Under the pieces are notes generated by a model. That model did not search any database and was not told where the DNA came from. It was given only the letters and a program-made list of their open reading frames with translations. Position numbers and translations under genes: made by a program. Positions 1 through 6,087 of a stretch of DNA of 7,130 bases are shown piece by piece. The DNA is from JBIKLM01 sp044375105 (GTDB lineage: Bacteria; Planctomycetota; UBA1135; GCA-002686595), in the NCBI GenBank assembly GCA_044375105.1, contig JBILNK010000204.1, forward strand, positions 1 to 7,130. Reading direction: 5' to 3'. Position 1 is the stretch's first letter, and each line of letters begins with the position of its first letter.

Positions 1-52
1 ACACAAAGAATTCAGGTCTTCGCTCTTCTCGTCCCGAGAGTGTCTCCCCAAA

Positions 53-349
53 ATGCTTCGAGATCGACTGCTCTGCCTCTGCCTTCTCTTTTTCCTTGTC
101 CAGCCCGCGGTGCCTCTGCAGGTCCCCGATTGCAGCGGTGGGAACCCGCCCGCCGGTTGCTCCTCGGACATCGACGTTGATCCGCCGGTGGCGGGAGGCG
201 CTGCCATCAACGTGAACGTGGAGGTGACCTGTGGGGGTGCAACCAAGAAGAGGACCACCCCAGTCCGCCCCGGCAGCACAGACTCAGTCTGCTCCCCGTG
301 CGCCAATGGCTGGAAGTACTGTGTCCAGCCTGCTGCCGGCCTGACCTGA
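53..349 (+). CDS. Small cysteine-rich exported protein, function unknown
   Basis: I do not recognise this 98-residue protein. It opens with a basic n-region (MLRDR) and a hydrophobic stretch at residues 6-16, which looks like a Sec signal peptide. The cleavage site is unclear, somewhere near residues 19-23, with no good lipobox. The remaining mature part of about 75 residues has six cysteines (27, 36, 60, 80, 83, 90), including a C-x2-C near the end, which suggests disulfides after export. The centre is rich in Val, Asn, Gly and Pro and could form beta strands. ATG at 53 is the only sensible start; the upstream purines at 36-40 are a weak ribosome site at best. It lies 147 bases before another small exported protein on the same strand, so the two may be expressed together. 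Base composition is lower in GC than the genes after 1400. Codon third positions still favour C and G, which supports real coding. Confidence 0.6.
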   Translation: MLRDRLLCLCLLFFLVQPAVPLQVPDCSGGNPPAGCSSDIDVDPPVAGGAAINVNVEVTCGGATKKRTTPVRPGSTDSVCSPCANGWKYCVQPAAGLT

Positions 350-382
350 GGCGAAGTAGACTCCTGTGCAGAAATGACCGGA

Positions 383-402
383 AGCTGGGCGATTTGCCAG
401 CT
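383..402 (+). other. Short inverted repeat between the two small exported-protein genes
   Basis: AGCTGG at 383-388 pairs with CCAGCT at 397-402 around an 8-base loop, 33 bases after the first gene's stop. There is no following U-tract; a C-run comes later instead. It could be a weak hairpin at the end of the first transcript or an accidental palindrome. The rest of 350-496 shows no feature I can support. Confidence 0.2.
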
Positions 403-496
403 CTGATTCCCCCCCGATCGGTATCGACCGGATCGTTCCGTAGCGACCTCCTGCGGGATGACGCCACACCCCTAACCCTCCCCATCTGGAACCAAC

Positions 497-907
497 ATGA
501 ACACATTCCTCACCACGTCCCTCATCGCTCTGGTCCTCGTCGGTGCGGCCATCAAGTCCGAGCAGGCTCCTCTCGAAATCGCTGCGCCCAAGTCCAAGCC
601 CCTCCAAGTACTCTCCTTCAGCTCGAATGACGGCCGGCACGTCTTGACCGTGATCCTCGAGAAAGTCGGGCCCAGTCCCGGAAGTCCCCACCGTGCGCAA
701 CTGTACGAAGCCCACTGGGTCGCCGACCTTGGCGTGCTGGCGCACAGCTACAGCGACCTGGGGGTTCTCGCTACCCTGCCCCCTGCCTTGCAGTGTGAAT
801 CCGGTGCTGGTTCCTTTGCAGTCATGCCCAAGAGCGGAAACTGGGAGACCGCTGTGCAGTCCTCTGACTTCACCGCTGTCTTCACACCCGCTCCTGCACA
901 GAAGTGA
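497..907 (+). CDS. Small exported protein with a DLGVLA duplication, function unknown
   Basis: I do not recognise this 136-residue protein. Residues 5-18 are hydrophobic and followed by a polar stretch (KSEQA), consistent with an N-terminal signal peptide or anchor, with likely cleavage around residue 18 or 24. Unusually, no Lys or Arg lies before the hydrophobic core, so export is probable rather than certain. The mature part has one cysteine (100), no obvious enzyme motif, and an internal hexapeptide duplication, DLGVLA at 77-82 and 87-92. It ends in a Pro/Ala-rich tail (TPAPAQK). Strong C/G preference at third codon positions supports coding. No clear ribosome-binding purine run precedes the ATG at 497. 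It follows the six-cysteine protein by 147 bases on the same strand and, like it, is less GC-rich than the genes further right. A possible hairpin starts directly after its stop. Confidence 0.65.
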   Translation: MNTFLTTSLIALVLVGAAIKSEQAPLEIAAPKSKPLQVLSFSSNDGRHVLTVILEKVGPSPGSPHRAQLYEAHWVADLGVLAHSYSDLGVLATLPPALQCESGAGSFAVMPKSGNWETAVQSSDFTAVFTPAPAQK

Positions 908-957
908 GCCCCCTCGGGATCGCAGCGTAACCGTCGGATCGTCCCTGACTTAGGGGC
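908..957 (+). terminator. Possible terminator hairpin after the small exported-protein genes
   Basis: GCCCC at 908-912 pairs with GGGGC at 953-957. The stem continues with T914-A952 past a bulged C, then GGGAT 916-920 pairs with GTCCC 941-945 across an internal loop. It starts one base after the stop codon at 905-907. No U-run follows, so this is a structural guess, not a classical intrinsic terminator. Confidence 0.3.
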
Positions 958-1399
958 AGGATGCCGGTGTTCTTCCCGAAGAGAGCACGCCAAGATCCGA
1001 TCGTCCCCAACGAACCGGGACCCTCGAGTCTGGGTTTCGGAGAGTTCGGCTTCGGGCACCCGAGGCAGCCCTGATCGCGGCACGGACCAGCGTTCCAGGC
1101 GCGTGCGGCCGGGGGTCGGCGGATCCCTGCATAGCAGTCCGCCGGCAGGTTCTCGGGTCCTATCCTAGCCCACGGCCGAAGACAGCAAAGGCAACCGCAG
1201 AGCGTGTCCGGGAGGCGTCCGGTTGGCCCAGCCGGCGGGTCGGTGCGGGCCAGGCTCGTCGTACCGGTGAGGCCACGATTCACCCGCTGGAGCCGGCGTA
1301 GCCAGCCCCCCAGGGCCGGGGTGAGTTTGTCGCAGGCCAGGCGGTAGGTCTCCGGCGCCTGGGTCCCGCTCCGCACGGGGGCGGCTACCAACGCTGGAC
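958..1399. other. Intergenic stretch with no supported gene
   Basis: I find no convincing gene here. A minus-strand open frame (1430 to 882, TTG start) crosses the whole gap, but it has no recognisable domain, overlaps both flanking genes, and reads as low-complexity Pro/Arg/Gly/Cys protein. Plus-strand frames are broken by stops. The gap is long compared with the tight spacing elsewhere, so it may hold regulatory sequence for the FKBP gene, an untranslated leader, a decayed gene or a small RNA; nothing in the sequence decides between these. The 9-base string GATCGTCCC occurs twice (937-945 and 999-1007), which may be chance. Confidence 0.4.
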
Positions 1400-1408
1400 T
1401 GCTAGAGT
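1400..1408 (+). promoter_or_regulatory. Possible extended -10 promoter element before the FKBP gene
   Basis: TGCTAGAGT fits the extended -10 pattern TGn-TAnnnT and is AT-richer than its surroundings. No -35 hexamer is visible 16-18 bases upstream. If it is used, transcription would begin near 1415. That would exclude the TTG at 1410 as start and favour the TTG at 1440. This is a motif match only. Confidence 0.3.
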
Positions 1409-1409
1409 C

Positions 1410-3059
1410 TTGGCCCCCTTCGTCCCCCAAAAGACCCGCTTGAAGATCGTTTCGCTGCTCGGCTCCCTGGCCGCCCTGTGCCTGCTCGCCCCCCCCCCGG
1501 CCCTCGGCGCTTTGGCCGCGGCCCAGGATCCGGCCCCGGCCGGGCAGGAGCCCGCCCCCGCCGATCGGCCGGGCATCGCCATCCCCGCCGATGGCGCGGC
1601 GCCGCTCCAGAGCCCCAGCGGGCTCGTGACCTCGGTGTTGAGGAAGGGCGACGGTTCGGGCCGGCGCCCCAAGCGCGGCGACCTGGTCAAGGTGCGCTAT
1701 TCGGGCTTCCTGACCGACGGCACCCTGTTCGACAGCGCGGTGGAAGAGCCGGTCGAGTTCCGCGTGGGCCAGGTGGTGCCGGGCTGGAACGAAGCGCTCG
1801 AGTCCATGGAGATCGGCCAGCGCAACAAACTGACCCTGCCGCCCGAACTCGGCTACGGCAAGCGCGGCGCGGGCGACCAGATCCCGCCCGACTCGACCCT
1901 GATCTTCGACGTGGAACTGGTGGGCTTCAGCGCCGGCCCGGTGCTGCCGGCCTTCGAGCCCCTACCCGCCGAGCTGCCCAAGAGCGAAAGCGGCCTGCGC
2001 GTGCGCGAGGCCCGCGCCGGTTCGGGCCAGGCGCCGGCCAGCGACGAGCCCTACAAGCTGCTGTTCACCTTCTACAACCTGGCCGGGCAGCCGATCGACT
2101 CTTCGGAATGGGGCAATGGGCCCCTGATCGCCGATCTGCAGCGCGTGCAGTTCCCGTTCCTCAAGGAGCTGCACCCGCGCCTCAGCCAGGGCGCCGTCCT
2201 GTGGGTCGAGGTGCCCGGGGCCCAGGGCTTCGGCGACATCGACATCCCCGGCGTGGGCGCGGGCGAGCCGACGGTCTGGCGTATCGAGGTGCTGGCGGTG
2301 CTGCGCGCGCCCGAGCTGCCCGCTTTCCAGCCGCTCGACAGCGAGCGCCTGACCAGCACGGCCTCGGGGCTCAAATACCAGGTGCTGCGGGCGGGCGAGG
2401 GCAACCCCTGCGGCCAGGAGGGCACTTTCAAGCTCAACTACACGATCTATTCGCGGGCCGGCAAGGTGATCGACTCGAGCCTCAAGCGCGGCGGCTCGGC
2501 CCTGCTCGGCACGGTGGCACAGATGCGCCTGCCGATGCTGCAGGAGCTGCCCCCGCTGATGGCGCCCGGGGCGATCTACCTGCTCGAGCAACCGGTGGCC
2601 GATGTCTTCGGCCAGCGGGTTCCGCCGGGCCTCGAGGGCGAGGCCACCTGCTGCTGGCGACTGGAGATGTCCGCCGTGCTGGTGCCCCTGCCGGTGCCTG
2701 AGTTCAAGCGCACCGCAGAGGGCCAGGGCGAGCGCACCGAGAGCGGGCTGTTGATCGAATGGCTGCGCCGCGGCGAAGGCCCGACCCTGCGGCGCGACCA
2801 GCGCGCGATCGTGCACTACGCCGGCTGGCTCGAGGATGGCAAGCTGTTCGACAGCTCGTTCCAGCGCGGGGACGTGTCGAATTTCCGCTTGGACCAGGTC
2901 GTGCCGGGCTGGACCGAAGGCCTGCAGCGCATGAACGTGGGCTCGATCGCGCGCTTGACCCTGCCCTGGCAACTCGCCTACGGCGAAGCGGGCAAGGGCG
3001 AGATCCCGCCGCGCGCCAACCTGATCTTCTACGTCGAGGTCCTCGGGATCGAGGAGTGA
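1410..3059 (+). CDS. Secreted four-domain FKBP-type peptidyl-prolyl isomerase
   Basis: FKBP domains isomerise Xaa-Pro bonds and often act as folding chaperones; this one is probably periplasmic or surface-exposed. A signal peptide covers residues 8-38 (hydrophobic core about 13-28), followed by a Pro/Ala-rich linker. Four FKBP-like units follow at about 70-173, 193-298, 318-424 and 444-547. Each opens with SGL at 70, 194, 319 and 445, giving a period of 124-126 residues. Units 1 and 4 keep the pocket: Y97/Y470, F107-D108/F480-D481, VVPGW ending W126/W501, Y149/Y524, IPP at 158/532 and F166/F540. Units 2 and 3 lose the Trp (F250, M376), have Ile-Asp in place of Phe-Asp, and carry Phe where the later Tyr should be, so they are probably inactive. 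Typical bacterial FKBPs have one such domain. TTG 1410 is the longest start; TTG 1440 gives a neater signal peptide (MKIVSLLG, 539 residues) and is a serious alternative. The fold is certain; substrates are unknown. Confidence 0.93.
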   Translation: MAPFVPQKTRLKIVSLLGSLAALCLLAPPPALGALAAAQDPAPAGQEPAPADRPGIAIPADGAAPLQSPSGLVTSVLRKGDGSGRRPKRGDLVKVRYSGFLTDGTLFDSAVEEPVEFRVGQVVPGWNEALESMEIGQRNKLTLPPELGYGKRGAGDQIPPDSTLIFDVELVGFSAGPVLPAFEPLPAELPKSESGLRVREARAGSGQAPASDEPYKLLFTFYNLAGQPIDSSEWGNGPLIADLQRVQFPFLKELHPRLSQGAVLWVEVPGAQGFGDIDIPGVGAGEPTVWRIEVLAVLRAPELPAFQPLDSERLTSTASGLKYQVLRAGEGNPCGQEGTFKLNYTIYSRAGKVIDSSLKRGGSALLGTVAQMRLPMLQELPPLMAPGAIYLLEQPVADVFGQRVPPGLEGEATCCWRLEMSAVLVPLPVPEFKRTAEGQGERTESGLLIEWLRRGEGPTLRRDQRAIVHYAGWLEDGKLFDSSFQRGDVSNFRLDQVVPGWTEGLQRMNVGSIARLTLPWQLAYGEAGKGEIPPRANLIFYVEVLGIEE

Positions 3060-3069
3060 TCGGCGCGTC

Positions 3070-3115
3070 CCGGGAGCGCCCGGGCGACCAACGGGGGGCG
3101 CGCAAGCGCTCCCGG
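3070..3115. terminator. 10-bp inverted repeat between convergent genes, possible bidirectional terminator
   Basis: CCGGGAGCGC at 3070-3079 is perfectly complementary to GCGCTCCCGG at 3106-3115, with a 26-base loop. It occupies most of the 70-base gap between the stop of the plus-strand FKBP gene (3059) and the stop of the minus-strand propeller gene (3130), where a shared terminator is expected. No U-tract follows on either strand, and GC-rich DNA makes such repeats easier by chance. Confidence 0.4.
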
Positions 3116-3129
3116 CGGCGGGCTGCCGC

Positions 3130-4854
3130 TCACAGCGCCCGGCCGCGGCCCCGCACCAGCCGCAGGGCGCCCCCGTAGGGCCCGGACTCGAAGCGCTCCC
3201 GCGCTCCGCCGGGCCAGAGCACTTCGATGCCCCGCGCCGGGGCGGGCAAGCCGGTGGACCAGGCCGGCTGGCAGGCGCCGGCGTAAGAGCGACCGCTCTC
3301 GATCGAGCCCAGCAGGCGGCGGCCATCCTCCAGTTCGATCGTCAGCCGCGCCCCGAGTCCGCGCGGATTGCCAGGGCCCCCATCGGCTTCGATCCACAGA
3401 TCCGCGGGCCGGCCCCCCAGGAAGACCCGCGGGCTGTCGCCATTCAGGGTTTCGACGAAATCGAGCGCGCGGTCGCCGTTCAAGTCGCCGCAGTAGAGCC
3501 CGCGGGATACGGTCGGCAAGGCAAACTCGGCCGCGGGCCCGACCAGCGGCAGCAGCTCGAAGCGCGCCTGGCCGTCGCCGAGGAAGACCTGGTTGGCCTG
3601 CGGATGGCGACGCACGTCGGAGACCTGCTGGACGTTGTCGATGATGTGGCCGTTGGCCACCAACAGATCCCGGTCGCCGTCGCCGTCGAGGTCCTCGAAC
3701 AAGGTGCCGAAGCCGACCCAGGGCCGGCTGGGGTCCGCCAGACCTGAGGCGCGCGTGCGATCGCGAAAGCGCGGCGCCTGGCCGGGTTTGGTCTCGTTCA
3801 AGTACAGCGTGTTGGTTTCCTGGTCCAGGTTGGTGCAGAACAGGTCTAGGTCGCCGTCCAGGTCCACGTCGGCGCAATCGACGCCCATGCCGGCCTCGGT
3901 CAGGCCGTCGGCGTTCAGCGCGCAGCCGGCCTGCTTGCCGATTTCGCGAAAACTCTTGCCGGCCTGGTTCCAGAGCAGGAAATTCGGCGTGGAGTCGTTG
4001 GTCACGTACAGGTCCGGCCAGCCGTCGAGCTCGGCGTCGAAGGCCACCACGCCGAGGCCCTTCTGGGGCGGGTGGGAAAGCCCCCATTCGGGTCCGGCCA
4101 CGGCGAAGGCGCCGGAACCCGTGTTGATCAGGAGCCGGTCCGGCTCGGCCTTGAACAGGTCCGGGTGCGGATAATGGCGATAAACCCCGGGAGCCTCCGG
4201 ATTGATCGCGGGGTCCTGGTGCGAATCGGGCGGCGCGATCAGGTAGTTGACCTCATAGAAGTCGAGATCGCCGTCGCCGTCCACGTCCACGAAGGTCCCG
4301 GAGACGCTCCACTGGTCCGCCGCCGGCAGGGGCGCCGCCTGGAAGCGGCCCGGGCGGTTCAGGTACAGGGCGTTGGGTCCCCAATTGAGCACGAACAGGT
4401 CATCGCGGCCGTCGCCGTCCGCGTCGCCCACGGCCACGCCTTGGCCGTAGCCCGTGTCGCCCGCACCGAGGGCCAGCGGAGCCAGTTCGAAGCCGCCCCG
4501 GCCATCGCCGAGCAGCAGCACGTTGGCCGCGGCGCTGCGGTCCTCGCCGCCCCCCGGGGTGCGCAGGGGACCCGACTGGACCAGGTACAGGTCCTGGTCC
4601 CCGTCCAGGTCGGCGTCCAGCAGGGCCGCGCCGGCGCCCATGGTTTCGGGCAGTTCCCGGGCGCCCAACGCGCCGGTTTCGTGACTGAAGGCGAGCGGCG
4701 GGCCGGGCGGCGCCCGTAGCAGGGGCGCGGGTTCGCCGCCGCAGGCGCCGAGCAGCGCCGCCAGGCCCGGCAGGAGGGCTCCCGCGATCGAGCCGGCGCC
4801 GAGCGAGCAGCGCGGCCATCGCCTGTGCGACGAGGAGCGTTTTTCGGGCGTCAT
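3130..4854 (-). CDS. CRTAC1-like FG-GAP/VCBS beta-propeller lipoprotein with ASPIC/UnbV domain
   Basis: This 574-residue protein is probably lipid-anchored in the envelope, where such propellers bind partners or carbohydrate. No enzymatic activity is implied. The lipobox LGAC puts the lipidated cysteine at 38; an Arg pair at 11-12 precedes the hydrophobic stretch but is a poor Tat motif. Seven Asp-rich Ca-binding loops of the FG-GAP type begin near residues 80, 144, 190, 273, 329, 388 and 457, for example DVDGDGDLD at 190. The fourth (DAELDGWPD) and the seventh (DLNGDRALD) are less regular. Seven loops fit a seven-bladed integrin-like propeller. The C-terminus (about 485-573), with GNPRGLGARL and VLWPGG, fits the ASPIC/UnbV domain that usually ends CRTAC1 relatives. 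The frame stays open far upstream, but the lipoprotein signal fixes the start at ATG 4854, which overlaps the TPR gene's TGA as ATGA, so translation is probably coupled. Confidence 0.92.
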   Translation of the reverse strand: MTPEKRSSSHRRWPRCSLGAGSIAGALLPGLAALLGACGGEPAPLLRAPPGPPLAFSHETGALGARELPETMGAGAALLDADLDGDQDLYLVQSGPLRTPGGGEDRSAAANVLLLGDGRGGFELAPLALGAGDTGYGQGVAVGDADGDGRDDLFVLNWGPNALYLNRPGRFQAAPLPAADQWSVSGTFVDVDGDGDLDFYEVNYLIAPPDSHQDPAINPEAPGVYRHYPHPDLFKAEPDRLLINTGSGAFAVAGPEWGLSHPPQKGLGVVAFDAELDGWPDLYVTNDSTPNFLLWNQAGKSFREIGKQAGCALNADGLTEAGMGVDCADVDLDGDLDLFCTNLDQETNTLYLNETKPGQAPRFRDRTRASGLADPSRPWVGFGTLFEDLDGDGDRDLLVANGHIIDNVQQVSDVRRHPQANQVFLGDGQARFELLPLVGPAAEFALPTVSRGLYCGDLNGDRALDFVETLNGDSPRVFLGGRPADLWIEADGGPGNPRGLGARLTIELEDGRRLLGSIESGRSYAGACQPAWSTGLPAPARGIEVLWPGGARERFESGPYGGALRLVRGRGRAL

Positions 4855-5906
4855 TCGGCGTCGAGGCCGTGCTTTTTGAAGGCTGCTTCGATCTGGGGCA
4901 GCATCGGATGCGCTGGCGCAAAAGCCCGCAGCTCCTCGAGCGCCCGGCGGGCCTCCGCGAACTGTCCGATCTGGGCGCCGCTGTGGGCCACACCGGCCAG
5001 GCAGGTGGCCAAGAGCTCGGGATCGCGGGCGCGGGCGCGGGCCGCTTGGAACTCGGGGAAGGCCTTGGCGGGCTGGCCCTGCTCGTCGAAGTGCACTCCG
5101 AGGGCGCAGGCCACCACCTCGGGGGGCTGGCCGCCCGCGCGCAGCCCCAGGTCGTCGATCAGGGTGGCGCGCTCGTGGCGCTGGCGCAGGGCTTCGGCCT
5201 CGAGCAGCAGCCCCTGGGCCTCGCGCACCTCTGCCAAGCGATAAAGCAGCGCGGGATTGTTCGGATCCTGGCGCAGCGGCCGCTCGAGCAGCCGCCCGGC
5301 CAGTTCGAGTTGGCCCTGCTCCTCGACCAGCTCGGCGGCTTCGAGGGCCACCCCGGCGTCCGTGGGCAGCAGCTCGGCGGCGCGGCGCAGCTGCGCGCGG
5401 GCCAGCTCCCGATCGCCCTGGCGCAGGGCGGCGCGCCCTAGGATCGCGGCGGCGATGCCCTGCTTGGGATCGAGGGACAGGGCGTGCTCCGCCAGCAGCC
5501 GCGCCTGCCCCAGATCGGAGGCGGTGAAGCGCGCCAGCGCCGACCAGGCGCAGGCTTCGGCGAAGAAGCGCGGCTCGGCCGCAGCCGCGGCCAGGCAGGT
5601 CAGGGCCAGCTCGCTCTTTTCGGCTTGGGCGTAGAGCACTCCGAGGTCCAGCAGCACCTTGGCCTCCGGCCCACGGCGATAGCGGCCGAGCAGCACCTGC
5701 TCGCGATCCGCCAGGGCGGCCCATTGGGAGCTGGCGCGCTGGATCGACGGCGTGAGCGCCTCGGGCAGGGGCAGCTCCTGGCGATAACGCTCGAGCAGCT
5801 TGGGCGCCGAGAGCACGGCTGGCTCCGGCGGACCGCCGCAGGAGAGCAGCAGCACCAGGGGCCAACCGGCCCGCAGGGGCCAGGGCAAGCGACCTTGGGT
5901 GGGCAT
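4851..5906 (-). CDS. TPR-repeat lipoprotein
   Basis: The 351-residue product has a short N-terminal signal ending in a lipobox (LLSC, Cys23) followed by GG, so it is probably a lipid-anchored envelope protein. After a linker with many Pro, residues 82 to about 250 form five helix-turn-helix TPR units in a 34-residue phase (starts near 82, 116, 150, 184, 218), with the usual Ala-rich helices and Pro at unit ends (LDP at 145, DPNNP at 214). Two further TPR-like units lie at about 261-294 and 297-331 after a break. TPRs bind other proteins; no enzyme motif is present. The stop (TGA, 4851-4853) shares bases with the ATG of the propeller lipoprotein, so the two are almost surely co-expressed and may form a complex. 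ATG 5906 is chosen because it directly precedes the signal peptide; no Shine-Dalgarno sequence precedes it. The partner and process are unknown. Confidence 0.9.
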   Translation of the reverse strand: MPTQGRLPWPLRAGWPLVLLLSCGGPPEPAVLSAPKLLERYRQELPLPEALTPSIQRASSQWAALADREQVLLGRYRRGPEAKVLLDLGVLYAQAEKSELALTCLAAAAAEPRFFAEACAWSALARFTASDLGQARLLAEHALSLDPKQGIAAAILGRAALRQGDRELARAQLRRAAELLPTDAGVALEAAELVEEQGQLELAGRLLERPLRQDPNNPALLYRLAEVREAQGLLLEAEALRQRHERATLIDDLGLRAGGQPPEVVACALGVHFDEQGQPAKAFPEFQAARARARDPELLATCLAGVAHSGAQIGQFAEARRALEELRAFAPAHPMLPQIEAAFKKHGLDAE

Positions 5907-5915
5907 CGCATCAGG

Positions 5916-5924
5916 AGCTTATCA
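5916..5924 (-). promoter_or_regulatory. Possible extended -10 element before the TPR/propeller pair
   Basis: On the minus strand TGATAAGCT fits TGn-TAnnnT and is one of few AT-rich spots in this gap, but only T, A and the last T match the -10 consensus and no -35 is visible. If used, transcription would start near 5909, leaving almost no leader before ATG 5906. A weak call. Confidence 0.2.
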
Positions 5925-5959
5925 AGCCCGGTTCCACCGGCGGGCCGCCGACAGGCCGG

Positions 5960-5984
5960 CACGGGCCGGATTGCCCCGCCCGTG
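5960..5984. other. GC-rich inverted repeat in the gap between oxygenase and TPR genes
   Basis: CACGGGC at 5960-5966 is complementary to GCCCGTG at 5978-5984 around an 11-base loop; CCGG on the outer sides (5956-5959 and 5988-5991) could extend it past mismatches. It lies in the 181-base gap (5907-6087) between the oxygenase stop and the TPR start. It could end the oxygenase transcript, which would make the TPR pair a separate unit. No U-tract is seen. Confidence 0.25.
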
Positions 5985-6087
5985 GAGCCGGGCGACACCG
6001 ACGGCAGCTCTCCTGGACCCGGGCGAACCGGGCAAGTCAGCAGCGAGCGCCCCCCGGGTCCGGGTCGGCGGTGCCGCGCGGCGCCGC

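Noticed and set aside
298..630. Plus-strand open frame spanning the two small exported-protein genes
   Set aside because: It overlaps the end of one gene and the start of the next in another frame, with no signal peptide or motif and poor third-position bias.
882..1430. 182-codon minus-strand open frame covering the 908-1409 gap
   Set aside because: It has a TTG start, no recognisable domain or signal, overlaps both flanking genes, and its composition looks non-coding. It cannot be excluded as a decayed gene, but it is not supported.
1962..3326. 454-codon minus-strand open frame opposite the FKBP gene
   Set aside because: It is antisense to an unmistakable four-domain FKBP and runs into the propeller gene. 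It has low-complexity composition and no domain; long shadow frames are expected in GC-rich DNA.
4072..4719. Plus-strand open frame opposite the propeller gene, rich in Val/Ile/Glu/Arg
   Set aside because: Its repetitive look is the complement of the Asp-Gly-rich Ca-binding loops; it is not an independent gene.
4855..5865. Upstream in-frame extension of the propeller gene (open frame 3130-5865, 911 codons, minus strand)
   Set aside because: The extension overlaps the TPR gene in another frame and reads as Arg/Pro/Gly/Ala-rich nonsense. The lipoprotein signal and ATGA overlap place the real start at 4854.
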